Shown: in pieces, positions 6,572-13,042 of the stretch
Layout of the letters: each line of letters begins with the position of its first letter
How positions within the stretch are numbered: the stretch's first letter is position 1
Assembly (NCBI GenBank): GCA_947627815.1
Contig: CANQXN010000036.1
Location: 1-13,042 of the forward strand
DNA: 13,042 nucleotides
Origin: an uncultured Clostridia bacterium
GTDB lineage: Bacteria > Bacillota > Clostridia > Oscillospirales > CAG-272
Direction: 5' to 3'
Program-made: the position numbers and the translations under genes
The notes under the pieces: model-generated
Told to the model about the DNA's origin: nothing
What the model saw: only the letters and a program-made list of their open reading frames with translations
Databases searched by the model: none

Positions 6572-7522
6572 ATGAGGCAAGTAAAACCAACCGATCCCGA
6601 CTTTTCCCCCGACAGGGTCGAACCCCGCCGGCATCCGAAAACCCGCAAAGCCATACCTGTGCTTCTTCTTTATGTCGGCTTTTGCCTGTTTACCGCCGTG
6701 ATGCTCTTTATCCGGGTGGCGGGCGGCCAGTGGAAGGAGGCCTGCCTCTGCGCCGTCGCCCTCGGCTGTTTTGCGCTGCCGGCGTTAATCGAAAAAATCT
6801 GCCGTGTGCGCCTGCCGGCGCCCTTGGAAATCATCGCGCAGATCTTTATTTTTGCGACCTTGGTTTTGGGCGAGCTTTTCAAACTGTACATTCGTATTCC
6901 CTTTTGGGATAACCTGATGCATTTTATCAGCGGATTCATGTTCGCCGCCTTCGGGTACTGCTTGGTGGATGTCTTTTCGCGCAAGGGCAACGCCCGCCGG
7001 ATGGTGTCGCCCGCCTTTCTCACCTTCGTCGCGGTGTGCTTTTCCATCGCGGTGAGCGTCTGTTGGGAGTTTTTCGAGTTTGCCGTGGACAATATCTGCC
7101 ATATGGATATGCAGAAAGACACGCTGCTCCGTGGGTTTTCCACTTTCTTTTCGCAAAACGCCGCGACAACGCCCCTCACCCAATACGGCGATATCGCCAA
7201 AACCACGGTGGAGATGGCGGACGGGCAGCTTTTTGTCGTCGCCGAGGGGGGCTATCTCGACATCGGGCTTGTCGATACCATGTCCGATATGCTGATCCAG
7301 TTTCTCGGCACGGCGGTTTTTGCCGTGATCGGCATCTTAGACGCGAAATCGCACGGCAAGGGGCGCGTCGGCTCGCTCTTTATCCCCGTGCTTTGTGAGG
7401 AAACCGGCAAAGGCGAACAGGAGGAAGCCGGCAAAGGCGAACAAGGCGGGGAAAAGGAAAAAGAGCCTGTCCCGGCGGGGACGGCGGCGGGTAAGTCCAA
7501 CCCCGCGCGGCAAGACCGATAA
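6572..7522 (+). CDS. YjdF/DUF2238-like integral membrane protein
   Basis: A 316-aa membrane protein of unknown function. A basic N-terminus precedes about six hydrophobic segments (near 28-48, 56-72, 86-106, 114-134, 148-170 and 236-256). The conserved-looking features are polar residues inside or beside helices: FWDNLMHFISGF (Asp113, His117), CWEFFEF (Trp165, Glu166, Glu169), DMQKDT (179-184) and DTMSDMLIQFLGT (Asp235, Asp239). This H/D/W-E-E pattern resembles the YjdF/DUF2238 family as I remember it; no biochemical role is established to my knowledge, though such spaced acidic and His residues could bind metal. The tail from about 276 is hydrophilic and repetitive (GKGEQ twice). The start has AGGGAG at good spacing. 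It is monocistronic, with its own consensus promoter and terminator. Confidence 0.72.
   Translation: MRQVKPTDPDFSPDRVEPRRHPKTRKAIPVLLLYVGFCLFTAVMLFIRVAGGQWKEACLCAVALGCFALPALIEKICRVRLPAPLEIIAQIFIFATLVLGELFKLYIRIPFWDNLMHFISGFMFAAFGYCLVDVFSRKGNARRMVSPAFLTFVAVCFSIAVSVCWEFFEFAVDNICHMDMQKDTLLRGFSTFFSQNAATTPLTQYGDIAKTTVEMADGQLFVVAEGGYLDIGLVDTMSDMLIQFLGTAVFAVIGILDAKSHGKGRVGSLFIPVLCEETGKGEQEEAGKGEQGGEKEKEPVPAGTAAGKSNPARQDR
7404..7443 (+). repeat. Short direct repeat in the YjdF-like tail
   Basis: CCGGCAAAGGCGAACA occurs at 7404-7419 and again at 7428-7443, a 24-base period (8 codons) that keeps frame and encodes GKGEQ twice. It looks like a small in-frame tandem duplication in a disordered tail. Confidence 0.85.
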
Positions 7523-7541
7523 AAAGCGTGTCATACAAGAG

Positions 7542-7586
7542 AAAAAGCCTTGCTTTCAGAAAAATCTGAAAGCAAGGCTTTTTTTT
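7542..7586. terminator. Bidirectional terminator between convergent genes
   Basis: A perfect 19-bp stem (7542-7560 with 7565-7583) closes an AAAA loop. It is followed by eight T on the plus strand and gives five T on the minus strand. It serves the YjdF-like gene (ends 7522) and the convergent membrane-protein gene (ends 7621). Confidence 0.95.
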
Positions 7587-7620
7587 GTAAAGCAAGAGGA
7601 GAAAAGCTTGCGTTTACAGC

Positions 7621-8946
7621 TTATTGAATCGTATTGTCGGTCAAAGGCTCTTCGCTCACAGCGGCTTCTTCGCCTGCCGCGTTGGGATTGTCTTTGGCAT
7701 CATCTTCCTTGTAAAGATCGCAGTTGAGATCCCCGGGGAGGAGCTTTTCTTTTTTGACAAGGCTTCTCACCAAAAGTACCGCAAAGGCGACAGCACCGGC
7801 GATCACGGCCGCGAAGACGACGAGGTAAAGGATGCTCACATAAACACGACCGATCGAGTTGATGGCGTTGGGGAAAACGCAGAAGGTGATCGAGGCGCAG
7901 AGTGGCGGCAGGAGAGACGCTATGACGCTGTTGGTGTAGAGATACGCCATGACCGCGAAGAGCGGATAGGCGATAAACCAAAGGAGCAAAGCGCCCTGCG
8001 GCAGGCAGATGCGGACAAGATCGATGGCGGAAAAGCCATAGTTGCCCAGAGAAATGAGGGCAAAATCCAAACCGTACACCGCGTAGAACGCGAGCACCGG
8101 CAGGAGAATGCGCACCAGCTTGGGCGCCTTCATCTTCCGCAGGCAATAGCTGATAAAGGCGATGAGCACGGTGTCGGAGAAGGCGGCGGCGATAAGCAGC
8201 ACCGTCCCCCAGGCAAAGGGAAGCGACATCATGCCGAACAAAAGCCCGATGCCGGTAAGCGCCAAGCAGACAGACAAGAGAATGATCCAGACCCTGCCGG
8301 CGGGGAAGAAAGGCTCAAACCCGAGGCGGTAAATGTCGCGGCTCTTGGTGACAAGAAGAATCATCGCCACGGCGGCAATGACACGGAAGAGGACGGAGAA
8401 CACCCGGGTAAAGCGTGTCTGGCTTTCATTGAACAGCGTGCTGCGCAGTCCTTCGGTCGCAAGGTAAGCGCGGGAGGTATAGGCGCGCAGCTGCGTCGTG
8501 CCGTCCTGCTCCACCAAGCCGAGGATAAGACCGCTGCGGTCGAGATAGTCCACCACTTCTCTCAGGGGGACATTGTTATAAAATTTTGGCTCGGTCTGGC
8601 CGACGATGGTCTCGCTGACCACACTGCTGCCGTCCTGCACCCAGAGTTCGACCGGGGTATCGGGGCCGTAATCGGGCAGGCCGGGAATGTAAGTTCCCGA
8701 GACTTCTCCGGCGCTTGCCAGCCCTTCGGGAATTTCAATATAGGTGACGGAACGCTTGACTTGCACGCCGGCCTTGGAAAGGTCGTTGACATTGACATCA
8801 ATGACAAACCCGAGCGAAAGCAGTACCGAGAAAAGCAGAACCGACGCCACAAGCATATAAATGAACCGGTGCTTTGCCAGATGCGCGACAACCTTTTTTT
8901 GAGAAGCGGGCGCTTTTTCCTTTTTGACGCTGGCAGTCTGATCCAT
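7621..8946 (-). CDS. Polytopic membrane protein of unknown function
   Basis: I do not recognise a family for this 441-aa protein. A basic, lysine-rich N-terminus precedes one membrane segment (about 29-49), then a soluble stretch of about 130 residues (50-180) that should lie outside the cell, then about seven more hydrophobic segments (near 181-200, 218-238, 244-268, 278-300, 313-336, 340-360 and 368-394) and a very acidic C-terminal tail. Eight spans with both ends inside agrees with the positive charge at the N-terminus and at KSLVKKEK-like ends. The external part has YIEIPEGLASAGEVSGTYI, with no cysteine and no known enzymatic motif. The ATG at 8946 has only a weak Shine-Dalgarno (GGGA). 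The gene has its own promoter with repeated GTATC elements and shares a terminator with the convergent neighbour. A sensor or transport accessory role is possible but unsupported. Confidence 0.8.
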   Translation of the reverse strand: MDQTASVKKEKAPASQKKVVAHLAKHRFIYMLVASVLLFSVLLSLGFVIDVNVNDLSKAGVQVKRSVTYIEIPEGLASAGEVSGTYIPGLPDYGPDTPVELWVQDGSSVVSETIVGQTEPKFYNNVPLREVVDYLDRSGLILGLVEQDGTTQLRAYTSRAYLATEGLRSTLFNESQTRFTRVFSVLFRVIAAVAMILLVTKSRDIYRLGFEPFFPAGRVWIILLSVCLALTGIGLLFGMMSLPFAWGTVLLIAAAFSDTVLIAFISYCLRKMKAPKLVRILLPVLAFYAVYGLDFALISLGNYGFSAIDLVRICLPQGALLLWFIAYPLFAVMAYLYTNSVIASLLPPLCASITFCVFPNAINSIGRVYVSILYLVVFAAVIAGAVAFAVLLVRSLVKKEKLLPGDLNCDLYKEDDAKDNPNAAGEEAAVSEEPLTDNTIQ

Positions 8947-8973
8947 AAACTATCCCACACTTTCTATTGGAAT

Positions 8974-9005
8974 CGATACAGTATCATAGTATCACAATTG
9001 TATCG
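8974..9005. promoter_or_regulatory. Candidate operator of GTATC repeats
   Basis: CGATAC (8974-8979) and GTATCG (9000-9005) face each other, and inside them AGTATCA occurs twice (8980-8986 and 8988-8994), followed by TTGTATC (8998-9004). Four near-identical half-sites within 32 bp cover the -10 element and the spacer of the promoter, a position suited to repression. No regulator gene is visible nearby. Confidence 0.5.
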
Positions 9006-9014
9006 CTTTGTCAA
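8986..9014 (-). promoter_or_regulatory. Sigma-A promoter of the 441-aa membrane protein gene
   Basis: On the minus strand TTGACA (9009-9014) and TACTAT (8986-8991) are 17 bp apart. Transcription would start near 8979, about 33 nt before the ATG. It begins inside the intergenic region after the radical SAM gene, so this gene can be expressed separately from that operon. Confidence 0.8.
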
Positions 9015-9068
9015 GACCTGACAGCCAAAATGGTAGAAACTCTCTGAAAAATCGGCAGAATGTCCAAC

Positions 9069-9677
9069 TTACTCTTCAAACGGCCGGACGCGCAGGACGG
9101 CGCCTATGCCCTCGGCTAAAGCGCGGCAGCGTTCCTGCTCCTCGGGTGTTGTGACTTTGTCCACCACGGTCAGCACCACACGCGGGACGAAAGAAACGCA
9201 GTCTTTGGCAAAAGCGAGCATGGCGTCATAGGCTCTGTCGCCGAATTTCGGCCGCACGAGGCGGGTGTATTCCTCTTTGTCGGGGGAGTTGAGCGAGATC
9301 GATACCGTGTCGATAAGCCCCGCAAGTTTCGGCGCGGTGCGTTCGCCGGCGATGAGATCGGCAAGGCCGTTGGTGTTGATGCGGATGGGCAGGGCGGGGC
9401 GGCGCTCTTTGATCTTGGCCGCCACCGCGAGCAGGACATCGAGGCGCTCGGTGGGTTCCCCGTAGCCGCAGAAGACCGCCTCGGTGTAGCTGTCAAGATC
9501 GCGTTTTTCGAGATCGGCGAGAATCTCGGATAAAGTCGGCTCATGATCCAGCCAGAGCGGGTCGGAGCCGTAAACGCCTTCGCCGTTCTGCCGCAGGCAG
9601 AAGGTACAGGCGCAGGGACAGCGGTTGGTGATGTTGAAATAGAGGCCGGTTTTGACCGGGTAAGTGATCGTCATCAT
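9069..9677 (-). CDS. Small radical SAM protein (TatD-associated type)
   Basis: This 202-aa protein opens with VKTGLYFNITNRCPCACTF and has the CX3CX2C cluster site at Cys20, Cys24 and Cys27 that holds the 4Fe-4S cluster for splitting S-adenosylmethionine. GYGEPT (71-76) is the GGE-like SAM-contact motif, and INTNGLADL (100-108) and VSISLNSPDKEEY follow as in other compact members. It is short, with no SPASM or other C-terminal cluster domain. It resembles the compact family described as TatD-associated radical SAM proteins (from memory); no TatD gene is visible here. ATGA at 9674-9677 overlaps the end of the ECF S-component gene, so the two are translationally coupled, with AAGGAG about 8 bases ahead of the ATG. 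A second ATG follows immediately at 9674. The substrate is unknown. Confidence 0.85.
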   Translation of the reverse strand: MMTITYPVKTGLYFNITNRCPCACTFCLRQNGEGVYGSDPLWLDHEPTLSEILADLEKRDLDSYTEAVFCGYGEPTERLDVLLAVAAKIKERRPALPIRINTNGLADLIAGERTAPKLAGLIDTVSISLNSPDKEEYTRLVRPKFGDRAYDAMLAFAKDCVSFVPRVVLTVVDKVTTPEEQERCRALAEGIGAVLRVRPFEE

Positions 9678-10219
9678 GATCTTGTCTCCTTGGCGGTGTT
9701 TTTGGCGGGGGCGGGTGCCGCCGGCGCGAAAAAGCGTTTGATTTTCATGCGGTCGAGCGCTATGGCGGCGGCGATAAAGAGTGCGCTGCTCAGCGCCGAT
9801 TGAATCAGATAGCCGGGGATGCCGGCGAGCGGGGCAACCCAGTTTTTGGTGATCAGGACTTCATAGAGATAATACCCGCCGGTGCAGAGCAGGGCGGAGG
9901 GGATAAGCCCGCAGGCGTTGCGCAGAGAGAGAATCTTTTTGCCGGTGCGGCAAAAGAAGAACACGGTGACGGCCTTGATGACGACGGTGGCGGGCGCCCA
10001 GATGGCAAAGCCTGTGGCGACATCGGCCAGAACCGCGCCCGCCGCCGAGGCAAAGACGGCATAGGGCCAGGGCAGAAGGCAGGCGGCAAGATAGATCAGC
10101 CCGTCCCCGACATGCGTATACCCTGTGTGGGTGGGAATGTGCAGATAAGCGGTGAAAAGAAAGATTAGCGCGGCGAAAACGCCGGTCAGGCAGAGCGTTC
10201 TGATAGCTTGGTGTTTCAT
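9674..10219 (-). CDS. ECF transporter S component (vitamin uptake)
   Basis: A 181-aa, mostly hydrophobic protein with about five to six membrane segments, the usual size of a substrate-binding S component of energy-coupling factor transporters. HVGDGLIYLAACLLP (36-50) and ADVATG...APATVVIKAVTVFFF (65-89) match the motifs of the riboflavin/HMP/thiamine-like S family, where the GD and the P-T-x-x-x-K block shape the vitamin pocket. The tail from 157 is basic and proline/alanine rich. The shared EcfA/EcfA'/EcfT module is not in the window, as expected for a group II system in which one module serves several S components. It lies 47 bases after the pyridoxamine kinase gene, with AGGAG before its ATG, and overlaps the radical SAM gene by 4 bases. 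A B6 vitamer is the natural guess from the kinase, but sequence alone does not fix the substrate. Confidence 0.82.
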   Translation of the reverse strand: MKHQAIRTLCLTGVFAALIFLFTAYLHIPTHTGYTHVGDGLIYLAACLLPWPYAVFASAAGAVLADVATGFAIWAPATVVIKAVTVFFFCRTGKKILSLRNACGLIPSALLCTGGYYLYEVLITKNWVAPLAGIPGYLIQSALSSALFIAAAIALDRMKIKRFFAPAAPAPAKNTAKETRS

Positions 10220-10266
10220 TGTTTTCTCCTGTTCTTGTGGGATTAGGCGGAATGTCTATCAAAAAG

Positions 10267-11091
10267 TTACAGTTCGGTGAGAAACTCCTCAAAACAGAGG
10301 CCGTCTGTGAGGGGAAGATCGAGCGCCACCGCCCGGCGCAGGACTTTGGCGATAAAGGAGGAGGCGTGAACCACCGCTTCCGACAGGGGGCGGCTGTTCA
10401 CCCGGTCGGCGGCTAAGATGGCGGAAAAGACATCGCCGGTGCCGGAGCGGCAGGGGCCGACCTTGTGTTCCTTCCAGAGAAAGGGCGCTTTGCCTCTTTC
10501 GTAGACAAAATTTTCCAAATCCTCCCCCCGGGCGATGCCCGAAATGACGATCTCCCCGGGGCCTTTGGCGGCGAGCTTTTCGCAAAGCGTTTGCAGAAAG
10601 GCTTCTTCGGGATCGGGGTCGTAAGGGGTGCCGGTGAGCAGGCAGGCCTCGGTCAAATTGGGGGTGATGAGATCGGCATAAGGCAAAAGCGCGCCCATGT
10701 TTTCGGCCAACGCCGGCGAGTAGGTCGGATACAGCTTGCCGTAGTCCCCCATGACGGGGTCGACCGTCACAAAGGTGCCGGGGCGGGCAAAGCGGGTGAA
10801 AAAGCGCTCGACCAGAGCGATCTGCGCGGGCGAACCGAGAAAGCCTGTGAGGATCCCCTCAAATTGAAGATCCAATTTTGCCCATTCATCCATGTAGGCG
10901 GCCATGGCATCGGTAAAATCCCGACAGAAAAAGCTGTCAAAGCCGGTGTGATCGGAAAAAATCGCCGTGGGCAGGGGACAGCATTGCAATTTCAGAGCCG
11001 AGATGATCGGCAGCGCCGCGGCGATCGAACAGCGCCCGAAGCCGCAGAAATCGTTGATCACGGCAATTTTTCTCTGTCGGTTGTGTGACAT
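10267..11091 (-). CDS. pdxY: Pyridoxamine/pyridoxal kinase
   Basis: A 274-aa ribokinase-fold kinase that phosphorylates pyridoxal, pyridoxamine or pyridoxine with ATP to feed pyridoxal-5'-phosphate salvage in the cytoplasm. Diagnostic segments are INDFCGFGRCS (12-22), PTAIFSDHTGF (41-51, substrate side), VTVDPVMGDYGKLY (108-121), LITPNLTEACLLTG (141-154) and the anion-hole/catalytic motif SGTGDVFSA (216-224, with Asp220 as base). The ATG at 11091 is chosen because AAGGAGGG sits about 9 bases before it; an in-frame ATG at 11133 would place that site inside the coding region. It heads a probable three-gene unit with the ECF S component and the radical SAM gene, and has its own promoter overlapped by an inverted repeat. 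The symbol is used for the PdxY/PdxK type; some members also accept HMP. Confidence 0.88.
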   Translation of the reverse strand: MSHNRQRKIAVINDFCGFGRCSIAAALPIISALKLQCCPLPTAIFSDHTGFDSFFCRDFTDAMAAYMDEWAKLDLQFEGILTGFLGSPAQIALVERFFTRFARPGTFVTVDPVMGDYGKLYPTYSPALAENMGALLPYADLITPNLTEACLLTGTPYDPDPEEAFLQTLCEKLAAKGPGEIVISGIARGEDLENFVYERGKAPFLWKEHKVGPCRSGTGDVFSAILAADRVNSRPLSEAVVHASSFIAKVLRRAVALDLPLTDGLCFEEFLTEL

Positions 11092-11121
11092 GGGACGATC
11101 CCTCCTTGACGATTTTTCTCC

Positions 11122-11150
11122 AGTATACAACAAATCTGGCTATATGAAAA
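11122..11150 (-). promoter_or_regulatory. Probable promoter of the kinase/ECF/radical SAM unit
   Basis: On the minus strand TTTTCA (11145-11150, four of six consensus bases) and TATACT (11122-11127) are 17 bp apart, placing transcription start near 11115, about 25 nt before the ATG at 11091. The weak -35 lies inside the loop and arm of an inverted repeat. Confidence 0.6.
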
Positions 11151-11162
11151 TAGCCAGATTTG
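11131..11162. promoter_or_regulatory. 13-bp inverted repeat: operator or terminator
   Basis: CAAATCTGGCTAT (11131-11143) and ATAGCCAGATTTG (11150-11162) are perfect arms around 6 bases. It covers the -35 and most of the spacer of the kinase promoter, the place for a repressor or activator site. It also lies 54 bases past the end of the ABC transporter gene and could end that transcript, but the run after it in that direction (TTGTTGTATAC) is a poor T-tract, so I favour an operator. Confidence 0.6.
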
Positions 11163-11215
11163 AAAAAGTTTATATTACCAGACGGCATAGGACGCGCTTT
11201 GCGGCGGGCGCGGGC

Positions 11216-13033
11216 TTAGCCGGCACTTTCCTGTTTCAAGCGTTCCTTGTGGTATTGCAGGGTATAGAGGTCATAATAGCGCCCTTTTTGCGCCAAAAGC
11301 TCGTGATGGTTGCCCCGCTCGATGATGCGGCCGTGGGAGAGCATGAAGATCACATCGGCGTGCTGAATGGTGGAAAGCCTGTGCGCGACGATGAGCATGG
11401 TGCCGATGTTCATCATTTTTTCGAGAGAATCCTGAATGAGAACCTCGGTTTCGGTGTCGATGTTGGCGGTGGCCTCGTCGAGGATCAGGATCTCGGGCTT
11501 GTGAATGATGGTGCGGGCAAAGGAGAGAAGCTGGCGCTGACCGGCGGAGAAGTTGTTGCCCCGTTCCCGCACCGGCTCGTCCAAGCCTTCCGGCAGCCGG
11601 TCGATGAAGTGGTGCGCGTTGACATAGCGGCAGGCGGCAAGGACTTCCTCGTCCGGCACATTTTCCTTGCCCAAAAGGATGTTGGAGCGGATCGTACCCG
11701 AGAAGAGAAAGACATCCTGGAGCATCTCGCCGAAATGGGCGCGCAGGCAGGCAATTTTGATCTTGCGGATGTCGATGCCGTCCAGCGTGATGACCCCCTC
11801 CTGAATGTCGTAGTTGCGGCAGAGCAGGGAGAGGATGGTGGTCTTGCCGGAGCCGGTCGCGCCCACAAAGGCGGCGGTCTGGCCGGCCTCGACCTTGAAG
11901 GAGACATCTTTCAGCACCCATTCGCCCGGCACATAGGCGAAGGAAACATGGGAAAACTCGATTTCGCCCCGCACGGTTTCAAGCTCGATGGCGTCCTCGG
12001 CGTCCTGGATTTCCGGCACCATGTCGAAAATCGTAAAGATTTTTTCCGCCGAGGCAAAAGCCGACTGGAGGCGGTTGAACTGCTCGGCGAGCGCCTGAAT
12101 GGGGTTGAAGAATTTGGAAATGTACATGTAGAAGGTCACGACCGTGCCGGAGTTAATGACCTGCCCCAGGAAATGCGTGTCTTTGATGTAGCCCCGGCCG
12201 CCTAAATAGAGCAGACAAAGCACAGAGGAGATATAGAGCATGTAGACCAAAGGACGGAAGATACCGAAGACGAAAATTTCGTCCATGCGGGCGCGGCGCA
12301 GTTTTTTGTTCTTGGCGTCGAACTCTTCCTTTTTCTTCGCCTCGCGGTTGAAAATCTGGATGATTTTCATGCCCGACAAGTGTTCGGACAAAAAGGTGTT
12401 GATGTCGGTGGTGCCGTCCTTGACCCGGCGGTACGCCCTGCGGGAAAACTTGCGGAAAATGACGGTAAAGAGGATGACAAAGGGGACAAAGCAGAGCACC
12501 ATCAGGGTCAATTCATAGTTGAGGATGAGCATCGCGGCCAAAACCCCGATGACAATGAAGCTGTTTTTGACGAGGTTGACAAGGATGTTCGTAAACATCA
12601 CCGAGATGGCGCCGGTGTCGTTGGTGACACGGGTGACGAGTTTGCCCACCGGGATCGAATTGAGCTGATTGTGCGAAAGCGATTCAATGTGGACAAAGAG
12701 ATCCTGCCGCAGGGCGGAGATGATCTTCTGGCCGGTTTTTTGCAAAATGATCGCCTGAAAATAGCTGCAAACGAGCGAAACAATCAGGATCGAAGCGTAA
12801 ATCGCCACAAAGCCGAAGAGCTTGGACAGCGGAAAGCCCGCCACTTTGATCATTTCCTCGATGGCGCCGATAAGCAGGGGGGAAACGATGTCATAGGCGA
12901 TGGAAAAGAGCATCAGGAAAAAGACCGCGGCAAAGGCTTTTTTGTGGGGCGCGACATAGCGGAAAAGCCGCTTGATGATCTCCGAGTCCTTCATGCGCCG
13001 GTCAAAGCCGATGGCCTCTTTCTTGTTCTTCAT
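11216..13033 (-). CDS. ABC exporter half-transporter (membrane domain plus ATPase)
   Basis: A 605-aa protein with an N-terminal six-helix exporter domain (about 1-330) fused to an ATPase (about 350-600). Visible motifs are Walker A GATGSGKTT (Lys397), signature NFSAGQRQ (Ser496 region), Walker B ILILDEAT with catalytic Glu520, D-loop NIDTETE and H-loop His551. All catalytic residues are present. SAGQRQLLSFAR and DEATANIDTETE are typical of the catalytically competent half of heterodimeric exporters (BmrD/YheH type), whose partner is usually the gene immediately upstream, here outside the window. These pumps export drugs, lipids or peptides. ATG at 13033 is taken as start; a TTG sits one codon earlier at 13036, and the frame stays open to the edge at 13042, so a start beyond the window cannot be excluded, although the length is already normal for the family. 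Confidence 0.9.
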   Translation of the reverse strand: MKNKKEAIGFDRRMKDSEIIKRLFRYVAPHKKAFAAVFFLMLFSIAYDIVSPLLIGAIEEMIKVAGFPLSKLFGFVAIYASILIVSLVCSYFQAIILQKTGQKIISALRQDLFVHIESLSHNQLNSIPVGKLVTRVTNDTGAISVMFTNILVNLVKNSFIVIGVLAAMLILNYELTLMVLCFVPFVILFTVIFRKFSRRAYRRVKDGTTDINTFLSEHLSGMKIIQIFNREAKKKEEFDAKNKKLRRARMDEIFVFGIFRPLVYMLYISSVLCLLYLGGRGYIKDTHFLGQVINSGTVVTFYMYISKFFNPIQALAEQFNRLQSAFASAEKIFTIFDMVPEIQDAEDAIELETVRGEIEFSHVSFAYVPGEWVLKDVSFKVEAGQTAAFVGATGSGKTTILSLLCRNYDIQEGVITLDGIDIRKIKIACLRAHFGEMLQDVFLFSGTIRSNILLGKENVPDEEVLAACRYVNAHHFIDRLPEGLDEPVRERGNNFSAGQRQLLSFARTIIHKPEILILDEATANIDTETEVLIQDSLEKMMNIGTMLIVAHRLSTIQHADVIFMLSHGRIIERGNHHELLAQKGRYYDLYTLQYHKERLKQESAG

Positions 13034-13042
13034 CAAGAGGTA

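Noticed and set aside
6343..6654. Longer in-frame start for the GH97 protein at 6654
   Set aside because: It would cover two strong promoters and the YjdF-like start and would bury the lipoprotein signal; the ATG at 6342 has a good ribosome binding site and lipobox.
7624..9021. 465-codon open frame on the plus strand opposite the unknown membrane protein
   Set aside because: It is the charged, low-complexity complement of a hydrophobic gene with no ribosome binding site or family resemblance; the minus-strand frame has a promoter, membrane spans and a terminator.
11092..11133. Longer in-frame start for the kinase at 11133
   Set aside because: The strong AAGGAGGG site and the predicted transcription start lie inside this stretch, pointing to the ATG at 11091.
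10967..12205. 412-codon plus-strand frame opposite the ABC exporter and kinase
   Set aside because: It spans two clear minus-strand genes and their intergenic region; the translation has no recognisable domain.

Overview
The window reads as GC-rich (clearly above 50% by eye) chromosomal DNA from a Gram-positive anaerobe of the Clostridia, probably an Oscillospirales/Eubacteriales-type gut commensal. Supporting this are a lipobox lipoprotein, near-consensus sigma-A promoters with 17-bp spacers, strong Shine-Dalgarno sites, strong intrinsic terminators, an ECF-transporter S component and a heterodimer-style ABC exporter half. The taxonomic placement is inferred from gene content and style; no rRNA or marker gene is present. 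I see no tRNA, rRNA, CRISPR array, transposase, phage gene or attachment site.

Layout. (1) 1-462: the 3' end of a LivF-type branched-chain amino-acid ABC ATPase, closed by a strong terminator. (2) 463-783: a gene-free stretch with a nested inverted-repeat element (537-631), a near-perfect promoter (641-669) and a leader of about 108 nt. (3) 784-3179 (+): a two-gene unit made of a 606-aa fusion of a GT8 glycosyltransferase with a PlsC-like acyltransferase, overlapping a small membrane protein that resembles CrtO, the acyltransferase of staphyloxanthin synthesis. Together they look like an undescribed glycolipid glycosylation/acylation module. (4) 3164-3400: a run of hairpins and G/C-rich palindromes between convergent genes. 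(5) 3406-6342 (-): a secreted GH97 glycosidase lipoprotein with two chitobiase-type C-terminal domains and an NPCBM carbohydrate-binding module. (6) 6445-6535: back-to-back near-consensus promoters firing outward. (7) 6572-7522 (+): a YjdF/DUF2238-like membrane protein. (8) 7542-7586: a terminator shared by convergent genes. (9) 7621-8946 (-): an unrecognised 441-aa membrane protein whose promoter is studded with GTATC repeats. (10) 9069-11091 (-): a likely operon of pyridoxamine/pyridoxal kinase, an ECF S component and a small radical SAM protein; the last two overlap by ATGA. A 13-bp inverted repeat covers the promoter of this unit. (11) 11216-13033 (-): an ABC exporter half-transporter reaching the window edge.

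The strongest functional stories are the GT8-acyltransferase/CrtO-like pair (lipid or polyprenoid glycoside decoration) and the kinase/ECF-S/radical SAM unit (vitamin uptake and salvage, possibly vitamin B6). Both are inferences from domain content and gene order.
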